Below, piece by piece: positions 25,719 to 33,874 of a stretch of DNA of 64,000 nt. Position numbers and translations under genes: made by a program. Within the stretch, counting starts at the first letter, position 1, and every line of letters starts with the position of its first letter. The notes below the pieces were generated by a model. The model did no database searches. It saw nothing but the letters and a program-made list of their open reading frames with translations, and had not been told where the DNA came from. The stretch is from Lachnospiraceae bacterium (GTDB taxonomy: Bacteria; Bacillota; Clostridia; Lachnospirales; Lachnospiraceae): contig SVEO01000003.1 in the NCBI GenBank assembly GCA_015057275.1, forward strand, positions 98,212 through 162,211, in the 5' to 3' direction.

Positions 25719-27368
25719 CTATCTTGTCATATTTGGTCCCGGCTCGTTCTCCGGAATCTCGTCACCGGAGATTTCTTCTGTTTCCTGCGGCGTTGTCGGT
25801 TCGGTCGGGTCTTCCGCGGTTGGTTCCTCTGGCGGAGTTGCGATTGGTGGCTTTGTTGTTGTCGGCTTTGGTGTTGTTGTCTCTGTCTTCGTCGGCTTTG
25901 TTTCCGTCTTCTTCGGTGTTGTTGTTTCTGTCTGTTTTTTCGTCGTTTTTGTCTCGGTTTGCTTCTTTGTCGTCTTCGTTTCTGTGTCTTTTGGAGTTGT
26001 TACCTCGTCTTCCGTTGAAGTTTCCGGTTCTTCAATTAGTTCCGACGATGCGCTGATGGTAAGTTCAGCATCCTCCTCAACCTTAATGTAAAGACGTCCG
26101 ATGACGGTGGTCACATTTCCATATGCATCCTCTGCTGTAATTTCATAACGTTGGTAGCCTTCTTGCAGTTTGTCCTTTACTACAAAGCTGATTTGCAGAT
26201 TTGCATTGCTTTGCTCAATTTCCTCACCGTTATCAGTAATGGAAATATTCTTTTTTAAGAAATCGACAATTTTAGTACGCGTATTTTTCTGCGTCACTGC
26301 TTTTTCTGTACAAATAACGTTAACGTTCAGCGGATATTTTATTTCCGGACCTTTCGTATCTTTAACCGTAAAAGTAATGGTTGCTGTCGGTGTGGAGCCA
26401 TCCCCAAGTGTCATACGGTACGTTACCGGATATTCACCCGGCGCACTAGTATCTACTTTGCCTTCAATCTCTACCTTATGATTGACTGCCATATTCGCAC
26501 GATTTAGAGCTACAATATATTGGTAATAGTTGATATCCTCGCCACGTTCAATGGTAATATTAGATGCTGCAACCGCAATTGTTCCAGGGGCAGCTGTGGC
26601 CCAAGGATTCGTTTCACTGTTGTTTGTCGGATCCCAGTAACATTTTTTGCCGATGTCGCGAACGGTAGGAATTGTAAAATCAACTTTTGCTTCTGCATCA
26701 GCTACAACAATTGTCGTGCCGACATCGCAAAGGTTAAACAAAGTTCTGGCATCATAATCATTCAAAATCATACGCTGTCCATTGTGAGATTTGCCGATTA
26801 AGTTGTAGCCGGATTCGTATAAGGTTCCGGGATCGGCTTCCCAGTAGTGCGCACTGGCAATGACATAGTCCTCACCAAAAGTTTGACAGTAATGATTCCA
26901 CATAGTCGTCCATGCATCATCAACGACGAAATTCTTTTTCATCCAGGTGTACTTCTCATCAAGTGTGTAGGTGCCTGGCTCAATTTTGATACCCACACTG
27001 CAACTCATCACGCTCAACGGCAAGGTGTATGCGCCATCACTGTCGAGGCCATACACAATGGTCAGGTTCTGGGACGGCACAACATATACTTGTACGCTCT
27101 TCCCAGTGTAATTTTTTAAATTTTTCTGCAACATTTCCGATTGCGAAAGTTCCTCTTCTCCCATCAATGCCTGATTACGGTTCACTACTTCCTCATCGGA
27201 AACAACATTTTCTTCTGTATCGGTAGCCGTGGCCGACGGCTCTGCCTTATAAAAGAATACCGGAAACAAAACGAGCCACGATACAATAAGTACCACAATT
27301 AAAATGACCGGCACTGTGATAGTAAGACATGTATATAAAATTTTATTGGCGTTCTTTCCTAATTTCAT
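25719..27368 (-). CDS. Membrane-anchored protein with degenerate L,D-transpeptidase-like domain and Thr/Lys-rich tail
   Basis: This 549-residue protein has a single N-terminal membrane helix (about residues 10-36). A ~135-residue region follows with the layout of Clostridial YkuD L,D-transpeptidases: QNLTIVYGLDSDGAYTLP, VMSCSVG, then DARTLFNLCDVGTTIVV and the trailing IGKKCYWDPTNNSETNPW. The catalytic SxGC(V/I)R motif is replaced by SHNGQRM (about 194-200), with no cysteine there. Two Ig-like (DUF5011-like) modules follow, for example GEYPVTYRMTLGDGSTPTAT and RYEITAEDAYGN. The low-complexity TTKKQTETK tail runs about 110 residues. An upstream in-frame start exists, but AAGGAAG selects 27368. 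It probably binds cell wall without catalysis (inference). Confidence 0.7.
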   Translation of the reverse strand: MKLGKNANKILYTCLTITVPVILIVVLIVSWLVLFPVFFYKAEPSATATDTEENVVSDEEVVNRNQALMGEEELSQSEMLQKNLKNYTGKSVQVYVVPSQNLTIVYGLDSDGAYTLPLSVMSCSVGIKIEPGTYTLDEKYTWMKKNFVVDDAWTTMWNHYCQTFGEDYVIASAHYWEADPGTLYESGYNLIGKSHNGQRMILNDYDARTLFNLCDVGTTIVVADAEAKVDFTIPTVRDIGKKCYWDPTNNSETNPWATAAPGTIAVAASNITIERGEDINYYQYIVALNRANMAVNHKVEIEGKVDTSAPGEYPVTYRMTLGDGSTPTATITFTVKDTKGPEIKYPLNVNVICTEKAVTQKNTRTKIVDFLKKNISITDNGEEIEQSNANLQISFVVKDKLQEGYQRYEITAEDAYGNVTTVIGRLYIKVEEDAELTISASSELIEEPETSTEDEVTTPKDTETKTTKKQTETKTTKKQTETTTPKKTETKPTKTETTTPKPTTTKPPIATPPEEPTAEDPTEPTTPQETEEISGDEIPENEPGPNMTR

Positions 27369-27409
27369 CCAAAACTTCCTTTCAAGTGTAACTTCTTGTA
27401 CAAAATAAT

Positions 27410-27438
27410 ATTCTACACTTTTTTTTCGCAAAGTACAA
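27410..27438 (-). promoter_or_regulatory. Sigma-A promoter of the L,D-transpeptidase-like gene
   Basis: TTGTAC (27438-27433) and TAGAAT (27415-27410) have a 17-base spacer ending in GTG, so an extended -10 TG is present. The leader is about 35 bases and contains AAGGAAG. It is divergent from the tyrA promoter 40 bp away. Confidence 0.7.
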
Positions 27439-27476
27439 CCAGAATTTTAATTCTTCGCTTTAAAGTCATAAAGTAG

Positions 27477-27505
27477 TTGACATGTAAATTTAAATCGAGT
27501 ACAAT
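27477..27505 (+). promoter_or_regulatory. Sigma-A promoter of tyrA
   Basis: A perfect TTGACA (27477-27482) and TACAAT (27500-27505) are separated by 17 bases, about 43 bp before the tyrA ATG. No T-box or attenuator fits in this short leader. Confidence 0.88.
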
Positions 27506-27547
27506 CAAACAAACGTTATTTCAAATTTTGAAAGGCAGAGTGAAACG

Positions 27548-28645
27548 ATGAGTAATTTATCTGTTGGCATTGTGGGACTTGGATTAATCGGCGGTTCAAT
27601 TGCAAAGAATTGTCGCCGTGTGTACCCGGACAGCCGAATTATTGTATATAACCGCAGCGAGAACGCGCGTCATATGGCGCTTGCGGATGGGGTGGCAAAT
27701 ATCGCAACCGATGCAGTGGACGAGTCATTTGCCGAGTGTGACTTCATTTTCCTGTGTACACCGGTTGAATATAATATTTCTTATTTAAGACAGTTAAAAA
27801 CTGTGATGAAGCCGGGCGCAATTTTGACGGATGCCGGCAGCGTGAAGTCGGATATTCACAGAGCTGTGATTGCTGAGAATATGGAAGCATGCTTTATCGG
27901 CGGACATCCGATGGCGGGTTCGGAAAAGACAGGTTATGAGAATGCGTCAGCACATTTGCTGGAAAACGCGTATTTTGCGCTCACTCCTACTGCAAAGACG
28001 ACAGAGGAAGATATGAAGCGTCTGGAACAGTTTGTGTCTGGACTGGGTGCAATTCCGGTAATCCTTTCCTATGAGGAACACGATTATGCGGTAGCAGCCA
28101 TCAGTCATGTACCACATTTGATTGCTGCGGCACTCGTAAATTTGGTTGAGGATTCTGATTCACCAAACGAGACGATGAAATCATTAGCGGCAGGTGGATT
28201 TAAAGACATTACCCGTATCGCTTCTTCTTCTCCTGTGATGTGGGAGCAGATTTGCATGGAAAATCAGAGCAATATCGCTTCGCTTCTTGACGATTACATC
28301 GCCAGTATGCAAGAAATTCGCGAGCATGTGTCCGGCGGCAATGCTTCGGCGATTTATCATCTTTTTGACAAAAGCCGTACCTACCGTGGAACTTTCTCCG
28401 AGCGTAAGCCTGGTCTGCTTCCGAAAACATACAAGATTTACTGCGATATCATTGACGAAGCCGGTGCGATTTCCACACTAGCGACGATTTTAGCCAGCAA
28501 TGGTATCAGTATCAAAAACATCGGCATCGTACATAACCGCGAATTTGAAGAAGGCGTGCTGCGCATTGAATTTTATGACGAGGAAAGCACCGGAAAATCC
28601 GTGGAACTGTTAAAAAAATACAAATACACGGTACATGTGCGATAA
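27548..28645 (+). CDS. tyrA: Prephenate dehydrogenase with C-terminal ACT domain
   Basis: TyrA oxidatively decarboxylates prephenate to 4-hydroxyphenylpyruvate for tyrosine synthesis. The 365-residue protein shows the NAD fingerprint VGIVGLGLIGGSIAK (about residues 6-20), TDAGSVKSDI, the substrate segment IGGHPMAGSEKTGY, and a helical middle part (HDYAVAAISHVPHLIAAALV). A C-terminal ~70-residue ACT domain (YCDIIDEAGAISTLATILAS, then NIGIVHNREFEEGVLRIEF) probably provides tyrosine feedback. It is monocistronic, between a strong promoter and a terminator. aroA, its pathway partner, lies 3 kb away on the opposite strand as part of a fusion. Confidence 0.96.
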   Translation: MSNLSVGIVGLGLIGGSIAKNCRRVYPDSRIIVYNRSENARHMALADGVANIATDAVDESFAECDFIFLCTPVEYNISYLRQLKTVMKPGAILTDAGSVKSDIHRAVIAENMEACFIGGHPMAGSEKTGYENASAHLLENAYFALTPTAKTTEEDMKRLEQFVSGLGAIPVILSYEEHDYAVAAISHVPHLIAAALVNLVEDSDSPNETMKSLAAGGFKDITRIASSSPVMWEQICMENQSNIASLLDDYIASMQEIREHVSGGNASAIYHLFDKSRTYRGTFSERKPGLLPKTYKIYCDIIDEAGAISTLATILASNGISIKNIGIVHNREFEEGVLRIEFYDEESTGKSVELLKKYKYTVHVR

Positions 28646-28652
28646 CATATCA

Positions 28653-28698
28653 TAAAAAAGAACGTTCCCTTTTAATTAAAAGGCAACGTTCTTTTTTA
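28653..28698. terminator. Bidirectional terminator between tyrA and the LprI-like gene
   Basis: AAAAAAGAACGTT (28655-28667) pairs with AACGTTCTTTTTT (28685-28697), with an inner CCTTTT / AAAAGG extension. The A- and T-runs on both sides serve the two converging genes. Confidence 0.85.
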
Positions 28699-28735
28699 TG
28701 TTATGCTCTATCATTTTGAATAACCATTTCTCAAT

Positions 28736-29659
28736 TCAAAATGTAAAAGGGAAGTCAACTTTGTCCCCTACGGAGAATGGAACCGCTCCTATTGTTTCAG
28801 TGATTTCGAAAGTTGCTCCATCCCACCCGTTAATTTTGATAATTCCTTTTATGCTGCCGTCATCAGATGCGAAATCAAGCTCTCCATTTCCGTTATCAAT
28901 AAAGGTTCCTTCTATTTTACCCTGTTTGTAGATAGAAATAATTGCCTTGTCTTCTCCTTCCCAATCTTGCCGAGTGATTAGCAAGCTGTACACATTACCT
29001 GTCCCTTGGTTATCTACAAACAAACCGTACTTAGTCGATATCTCCGGCATGACAAACGATTCTCCCTCAATCTTTGCCAACTCATTTGCAATGAAATAAG
29101 CTCTATTCTTGGTTTTTTCCTCCCAAAGTGAATTCACAAGCAGCGGATACATACTGCCATTTTCCTCTTGAGTTCCAAGGCTCATTAAGGTCACTTCATC
29201 TTTCATTGCTATCCAGTTTCTCTGTTCTTCAAGAACCTTTTCTTTTGTGTCCTGAGCTGCTAAATCGCTAAATCTACTCCAAAGATTATTTAGTTCTGTA
29301 TCCCAAATCACATAAAACCATTGGGAGGCCACATTCATCTCCTCCTGTGTTAGCGCAGATTCTGACAGTAAAGAGTACTTTTGAATAATCTTGTCAATAT
29401 TCTTCAATTCCTCTTGAAGATATGATGAATTAGATACCACACAGTTAACATCCGCTTTGATATCTTCTGTATAATCATAGGTAAAATCTATTTCAATTGC
29501 ATCTTTTAGCTCTATACCATCTTCACTATTATCAGAACTGGTGGGTTCTTCTGATTGAGAATATGTACTTTCGTTATTTGACCCTATTTCCACTTTTTCA
29601 CAGCCTACCAAAAGTCCTATCATCAGTAAAGTGGTCATCATGTAAATTTCTTTTTTCAT
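28736..29659 (-). CDS. Lipoprotein with LprI-like (DUF1311) region
   Basis: This 307-residue secreted lipoprotein has signal peptide MKKEIYMMTTLLMIGLLVG with lipobox LVGC (Cys about residue 20), then a Ser/Glu-rich linker. The central part (about residues 85-200) has the look of DUF1311/LprI: a helical bundle with LEEQRNWIAMKDEVT and an SLWEEKTKNRAYFIANEL end. LprI proteins inhibit lysozyme in some bacteria. The C-terminal ~100 residues are a beta-rich domain (KYGLFVDNQGTGNVYSLLIT onward) that I do not recognise. Function is therefore uncertain. It lies in the AT-rich accessory patch. Confidence 0.65.
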   Translation of the reverse strand: MKKEIYMMTTLLMIGLLVGCEKVEIGSNNESTYSQSEEPTSSDNSEDGIELKDAIEIDFTYDYTEDIKADVNCVVSNSSYLQEELKNIDKIIQKYSLLSESALTQEEMNVASQWFYVIWDTELNNLWSRFSDLAAQDTKEKVLEEQRNWIAMKDEVTLMSLGTQEENGSMYPLLVNSLWEEKTKNRAYFIANELAKIEGESFVMPEISTKYGLFVDNQGTGNVYSLLITRQDWEGEDKAIISIYKQGKIEGTFIDNGNGELDFASDDGSIKGIIKINGWDGATFEITETIGAVPFSVGDKVDFPFTF

Positions 29660-29735
29660 ATCCTGTTTTTCCTTTCTGTTCTATTATCCCCTAAATTCAA
29701 ATAATCGCATGTTCCGCATATCCTTTTTCTAACTT

Positions 29736-29954
29736 TTAATGTATCTGTTCCACAGACATCATGTCTGCATTTACTGTACTGCCGGCTTTTGGTAAAACAA
29801 CAGAAAAAGGAATTCCTCCTACTAATGATATTTGCTTTAAGTACATAGCTATTGCTGTAGCCATTGGTATTCCTAATTGAGCCAACACATTTTCTGCATT
29901 TTCTTTTACATCTGGATTTACTCTTAAATTTAATGTTGCTGTTTTTCCCATCAT
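29736..29954 (-). CDS. RelB/DinJ-family antitoxin, truncated by an in-frame stop, no toxin beside it
   Basis: This 72-residue protein has the RelB/DinJ ribbon-helix-helix N-terminus: TATLNLRVNPDVKENAENVL, then GIPMATAIAMYLKQI and GGIPFSV. It ends at TAA after MMSVEQIH. Reading through that stop gives KLEKGYAEHAII and then TGA, and KLEKGYAE is what RelB C-termini normally continue with, so the tail appears lost to a nonsense codon. No RelE/YafQ-type toxin follows; the next gene is the LprI-like lipoprotein. It is either a decayed or a solitary antitoxin. The SD is GGGG before tandem ATGs at 29954 and 29951. A longer overlapping reading frame (29656-30000) has no recognisable content. Confidence 0.75.
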   Translation of the reverse strand: MMGKTATLNLRVNPDVKENAENVLAQLGIPMATAIAMYLKQISLVGGIPFSVVLPKAGSTVNADMMSVEQIH

Positions 29955-29975
29955 ATGTACCCCATTTTTTTATCG

Positions 29976-29992
29976 TAACGCATTTTGCGTTA
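29976..29992. promoter_or_regulatory. Palindrome TAACGCA-TTT-TGCGTTA, candidate operator
   Basis: A perfect 7-3-7 palindrome lies between the antitoxin start and the stop of the upstream XRE gene. Ribbon-helix-helix antitoxins and XRE proteins both bind such sites. A similar GTTGCA-TTT-TGCAAC element lies near the next XRE gene. Confidence 0.4.
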
Positions 29993-29996
29993 TAAG

Positions 29997-30497
29997 TCAA
30001 TCTATGATATATATTCCCGATGATATTCCTTCTTTTGTTGCTAATGCAATTAGGTTAAGTGTAAGGTTAAGTGTATTCGCAATAAACGCAACAGCAATCA
30101 CTAATACCATTACAATAACATCCCTAACTGTGTTCATTGGTAACAACATAATAATAATAATTGTTAATACAGTTGTAAGTGCTAAAATACACATCATTAT
30201 CTTTTTAAAAGTTTGGTAGTTCTTTTCTCCCCCCTTTAATGTAACTGTAATATTCTCGTCTGCTATCTTTGTAAATTTATCTCCTGAAGCTCGCTCTCCT
30301 CCCAATATCTCATTAATACTTATGTTATAAATATCACTAAGCATATTAAGGCAATCAACAGGTGGCATATATTTGCCAGTTTCCCATCGAGAAATTGTTT
30401 TATTGCTAACACCAATCTTTTCACCTAATTGTTCTTGTGTCATTCCTTTTTCATTTCTCAAATCTTTTAAAAATATACCTATCTTTTTTGTATCCAT
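29997..30497 (-). CDS. XRE-family regulator with C-terminal membrane segments
   Basis: This 166-residue protein has an N-terminal helix-turn-helix of the XRE/Cro type (IGIFLKDLRNEKGMTQEQLGEKIGVSNKTISRWETGKYMPP), then a hydrophobic C-terminal half with two to three membrane segments (IMMCILALTTVLTIIIIMLL, VIVMVLVIAVAFIANTLNL). Such membrane-tethered XRE proteins are frequent in Clostridia and may sense envelope or ion signals; the target is unknown. The upstream TTG at 30503 is less likely than the ATG at 30497, which has GAGGAG nine bases before it. It sits 42 bp upstream of the antitoxin in the same direction. Confidence 0.85.
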   Translation of the reverse strand: MDTKKIGIFLKDLRNEKGMTQEQLGEKIGVSNKTISRWETGKYMPPVDCLNMLSDIYNISINEILGGERASGDKFTKIADENITVTLKGGEKNYQTFKKIMMCILALTTVLTIIIIMLLPMNTVRDVIVMVLVIAVAFIANTLNLTLNLIALATKEGISSGIYIID

Positions 30498-30589
30498 TTC
30501 CAAGTTCTCCTCTGTTTTGATGTGCCTATCGTATCAAACAAGGCATATATATGTCTTTACCATGTACAGCGAATCCCCATAAATAGCGA

Positions 30590-30973
30590 CTAATATCGAA
30601 TTACATAATATATAACATACCCCCAGTTAAGTAATCCGTGAAAAATTGCCCAACCAATGGACTCCCACTTCATATAGGACAAAACTACCGCCAATGCCAC
30701 ACCTACTGTAGTTCCGACACTAATTCCATTCTGGGCGGTTTTTTCGATTACTATCTTTGACTCCTTGGGTGCTACATTTCCGTAAATCAGTTCCTCTACA
30801 GGCAATTCAAACATTTCTGCCATAGCTGATAAGGTATCTACATCCGGTTGCGTTTTTCCTTGTTCCCAATTAGACACCGCTTGTCTCGTCACATGAAGTT
30901 GTTCCGCCAATTCCTCCTGCGTTATACCTTTCTCCACTCTATTTTTCTTAATGTTCTTTCCTATATTACTCAT
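30590..30973 (-). CDS. Small XRE-family regulator with hydrophobic tail
   Basis: This 127-residue protein has an N-terminal XRE helix-turn-helix (IGKNIKKNRVEKGITQEELAEQLHVTRQAVSNWEQGKTQPD) and a C-terminal moderately hydrophobic stretch (GTTVGVALAVVLSYM and WAIFHGLLNWGYVIYYV). This layout is typical of small Clostridial XRE membrane proteins. It has its own promoter with a nearby palindrome, suggesting autoregulation. It is unlinked by overlap to the next XRE gene (93 bp gap). Confidence 0.85.
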   Translation of the reverse strand: MSNIGKNIKKNRVEKGITQEELAEQLHVTRQAVSNWEQGKTQPDVDTLSAMAEMFELPVEELIYGNVAPKESKIVIEKTAQNGISVGTTVGVALAVVLSYMKWESIGWAIFHGLLNWGYVIYYVIRY

Positions 30974-31008
30974 ATAAACTTCTCCTGTTTTCCGTTTTTT
31001 CAGTTCCT

Positions 31009-31062
31009 ATTGTACATTCTCGTTGTAAAATAGTCACGCAACGGAATGTTGCATTTTGCAAC
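31009..31062 (-). promoter_or_regulatory. Promoter and palindrome of the small XRE gene
   Basis: GTGACT (31037-31032) and TACAAT (31014-31009) have a 17-base spacer. Just upstream of the -35 lies the palindrome GTTGCA-TTT-TGCAAC (31048-31062), a plausible binding site for the XRE protein. Confidence 0.5.
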
Positions 31063-31108
31063 TTCGCTCTACCAATCCTAATCCACCACCAAATTCAAAG
31101 TTGTCATA

Positions 31109-31471
31109 TTACATCGGTGTTCCCACCTCAATTAGATTTCCGTCTAAATCATAAAAACGAACGACCTTTTGTCCCCAACTATGTGTCATAAGCTTGTTCA
31201 CATACTGAATAGAAGGATATAATTTCTCCAGCTTCTCAACAAACGCCTCTATATTCGATTCTTCAAAGTATAGTTCGCATGAATTGCTTTTAGGGACTAC
31301 ATCTCGTCCCAAAAAATCTTTCCAAATTTTCTCATCCTGCAGCACAAGCCCCTCTGTCAGAATCATATTGCCATCATTATCCAACGCTACATGCAGACCA
31401 AATAGATCATGGTAAAATTGCTTGGATTTTTCTATATTCTTTACAACAATTAAAACATTTTTTAATTTCAT
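31109..31471 (-). CDS. VOC (glyoxalase/bleomycin resistance) family protein
   Basis: This 120-residue single-module vicinal-oxygen-chelate protein reads LKNVLIVVKNIEKSKQFYHD and LFGLHVALDNDGNMILTEGL at the N-terminus, and VVRFYDLDGNLIEVGTPM at the C-terminus. The usual first metal His is not obvious (VLIVVKN), while the final Glu (LIEVG) is present. The substrate cannot be inferred. GGGGGAAAG precedes the ATG at 31471, which is preferred over an in-frame ATG 33 bp upstream. Confidence 0.85.
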   Translation of the reverse strand: MKLKNVLIVVKNIEKSKQFYHDLFGLHVALDNDGNMILTEGLVLQDEKIWKDFLGRDVVPKSNSCELYFEESNIEAFVEKLEKLYPSIQYVNKLMTHSWGQKVVRFYDLDGNLIEVGTPM

Positions 31472-31519
31472 TATCTTTCCCCCTGAATAAATGACACGGG
31501 GCATAGCCCCGCGTTTTTA

Positions 31520-33829
31520 TCATCTAATCTCATCCAATACATCAAAATAATTCTCAAATGTCTTGCGACAGCAGGTCGGGTTTTTGATGCAAATTTCCGG
31601 CACTTTCAAGCCGACCAGCGCAAATGCCATCGCCATGCGGTGGTCCTCGTATGTTTCAATCGCGCAGGCTTGTGGCTCGCCAGGGTAGATGGTAATACAG
31701 TTTGCACCTTCGTCGAAACGTATCTGCATTCTGTCAAGATTTTCTGCAATTGCACGCAGACGGTCAGATTCTTGCAAGCGGATATGTCCGATGTTCTTGA
31801 TGGTGGTCGGTGTTTTTGCAAATGGTGCGATTGCCGCCAGGGTCATCGTTTGGTCTGAAAAATCGTTCATGTCGATTTCGATACCGTCAAAATTGCCGTT
31901 TTGTGGGCCGCTTACGCAGATACCGGCATCTGTAGCAACGACTTCTGCACCCATCTCTTTTAAAACACCGAGGAATTTCATGTCACCCTGCATCGAATCA
32001 AAATGCACATTGGAAACAATCACTTTTCCGCCGGTCAACTGCGCCAGCGCGTAGAAATAACAAGCAGCCGATACATCCGGCTCAATTTGGTACTCGTCAC
32101 AGCGATAAACAGAGTCACATTTCACTTCATATGCATCGTTCTCAAAATCGACGTTCACACCGAACTGCTCCATCATCTTCATTGTGATTTTAATGTAGGA
32201 ACCGATTTTTTTCTTGCTTGTAATTTGAATTTTTAAGCCGTTTACGAGCATTGGCGCGGTCATCAAAAGTGCGCTTAAAAACTGCGTACTTTCGCTAATG
32301 TCAAGCTGCACGGTGCCACAAGCCTGTGGATTCCCTATCACTTCCACCGGAAGATGCCACGGTTGTTCTAAATATGTGAATTCGGCACCGAGCGCTTCCA
32401 ATGCTTCAAAAAGCGGCTTCATCGGTCGCTTTTTCATCTGCTCGGATGCTTGAATCGTAAAATGTCCTTCGGAAAGCGCCAGCATGGCCGTCAAAAATCT
32501 CGCTGCCGTGCCTGCACTGCCGACGTAAATCTCGCCTTCCTTCTGTGGAAGCACACCGCCGCACCCTTGTAAAATTACTTCTTTTGTCTCCTCATTTTCT
32601 TCCACGGAAAATCCGAGGGAACACAGGGAACTTAAGAAATAACGTGAATCATCCGAGAATAACACACCCTTTAACTTTGCTTCCCCCGCCGACAGCGCCG
32701 CCATCAACAGCGCGCGGTTTGTCATGCTCTTGGAACCCGGCACCGTCACGGTAGCATCAACAGACTTATCTAAAGGCGCCACATTGTATTCACCTTCCGT
32801 ATCATTTGTAATAAACATCGCATCGCCGAATGAGAAAAAACGATAACGTTCGCGCACTGCCACTTCGTACGCAGCAAGCACGTTTTCACGACCGGCCAGT
32901 GCTGAAATTAACATTAAAAGTGTTGATTCCGGCAGGTGGAAATTCGTAATCAAACAATCAAGTACCTTAAAGCGATAGCCCGGATAAATGAAAATCTCGG
33001 TCCAGCCGGAACTTTCCTTCAACATTCCGTTCTCATCCGCTGCCGACTCAATCGTACGACAACTGGTCGTGCCGACACAAATGACTCTGCCGCCATTCTT
33101 CTTTGTTTCATTAATCATGTCCGCTGATTCCTGAGAAATCGAGTAATATTCCGAGTGCATATGATGCTCGAGAATATTTTCAACTTTTACCGGACGGAAG
33201 GTACCGAGGCCTACATGCAATGTTACCGGCGCAATTTTGACTCCCATCTCCTCAATCTTTGCAAGCAGCTCCGGCGTGAAATGCAGTCCGGCCGTTGGTG
33301 CGGCTGCACTGCCATCATGTTTGGCATATACAGTTTGATAACGATTCTTATCTTTCAATTTATGTGTGATATATGGCGGTAACGGCATCTGACCGAGTTC
33401 ATCTAAAATCTCTTCAAAAATACCATCATATGTGAACTGCACCTGACGGTTCCCGTCCTCATTGACTGAGACACATTCTGCTTTCAGCAATCCGCCACCG
33501 AATTCGAGCGTTACACCCGGCTTTACTTTTCGCCCCGGCTTTACAAGACATTCCCAGATATCGTCCTGCTTTCTTGTCAGCAACAGAATCTCAATCTGCT
33601 CCTCTTTGCCCGGTCTTGCACCGAACAAGCGCGCAGGAATTACTTTCGTATTATTAATTACAAGGCAATCGCCTTTCTTTAAATAATGTGTAATATGATG
33701 AAACACATCATGTTTCACTGCTCCGGTTTCTTTATTCATCAACATGAGTCGAGACCGGTCTCTGTGCGTGAGTGGGTCCTGAGCAATCAGTTCCGGTGGT
33801 AATTCATAGGAAAAATCGTGTAAATTCAT
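31520..33829 (-). CDS. queA-aroA: Fusion of QueA (tRNA preQ1 ribosyltransferase-isomerase) and AroA (EPSP synthase)
   Basis: One uninterrupted 769-codon frame carries two complete enzymes. Residues 1 to about 341 are QueA, which transfers and isomerises ribose from SAM onto preQ1 in tRNA ([22 protein letters not shown] [49 protein letters not shown], and its usual C-terminal end [14 protein letters not shown]). After a linker of about 10 residues, AroA runs from about 350 to 769: [79 protein letters not shown]. The two functions (queuosine and shikimate pathway) are unrelated. GAGGAG precedes the ATG. A GTG at 32782 with GAAGGTG eight bases upstream could start AroA alone. Confidence 0.92.
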   Translation of the reverse strand: MNLHDFSYELPPELIAQDPLTHRDRSRLMLMNKETGAVKHDVFHHITHYLKKGDCLVINNTKVIPARLFGARPGKEEQIEILLLTRKQDDIWECLVKPGRKVKPGVTLEFGGGLLKAECVSVNEDGNRQVQFTYDGIFEEILDELGQMPLPPYITHKLKDKNRYQTVYAKHDGSAAAPTAGLHFTPELLAKIEEMGVKIAPVTLHVGLGTFRPVKVENILEHHMHSEYYSISQESADMINETKKNGGRVICVGTTSCRTIESAADENGMLKESSGWTEIFIYPGYRFKVLDCLITNFHLPESTLLMLISALAGRENVLAAYEVAVRERYRFFSFGDAMFITNDTEGEYNVAPLDKSVDATVTVPGSKSMTNRALLMAALSAGEAKLKGVLFSDDSRYFLSSLCSLGFSVEENEETKEVILQGCGGVLPQKEGEIYVGSAGTAARFLTAMLALSEGHFTIQASEQMKKRPMKPLFEALEALGAEFTYLEQPWHLPVEVIGNPQACGTVQLDISESTQFLSALLMTAPMLVNGLKIQITSKKKIGSYIKITMKMMEQFGVNVDFENDAYEVKCDSVYRCDEYQIEPDVSAACYFYALAQLTGGKVIVSNVHFDSMQGDMKFLGVLKEMGAEVVATDAGICVSGPQNGNFDGIEIDMNDFSDQTMTLAAIAPFAKTPTTIKNIGHIRLQESDRLRAIAENLDRMQIRFDEGANCITIYPGEPQACAIETYEDHRMAMAFALVGLKVPEICIKNPTCCRKTFENYFDVLDEIR

Positions 33830-33874
33830 CTCAAATCTCCTCGCATTGTATATTCATGCATTAATATCGTGCAA

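Noticed and set aside
25770..26000. Short tandem repeats suspected to be a CRISPR or minisatellite
   Set aside because: They encode the in-frame TTKKQTETK low-complexity tail, are imperfect and have no spacers.
29656..30000. 114-codon minus-strand frame covering the antitoxin region
   Set aside because: It is in a different frame from the clear RelB/DinJ sequence, is rich in Cys/Arg/Asn and has no recognisable content.
31520..33829. Possibility that the QueA-AroA frame is two genes joined by a sequencing error
   Set aside because: The translation through 32760-32830 is continuous and sensible on both sides of the linker, with no frame change. I kept the fusion but asked for a read check.
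33830..33873. preQ1 riboswitch before queA
   Set aside because: The leader is only about 40 bases from the likely start and lacks the C-rich loop / A-rich tail arrangement.
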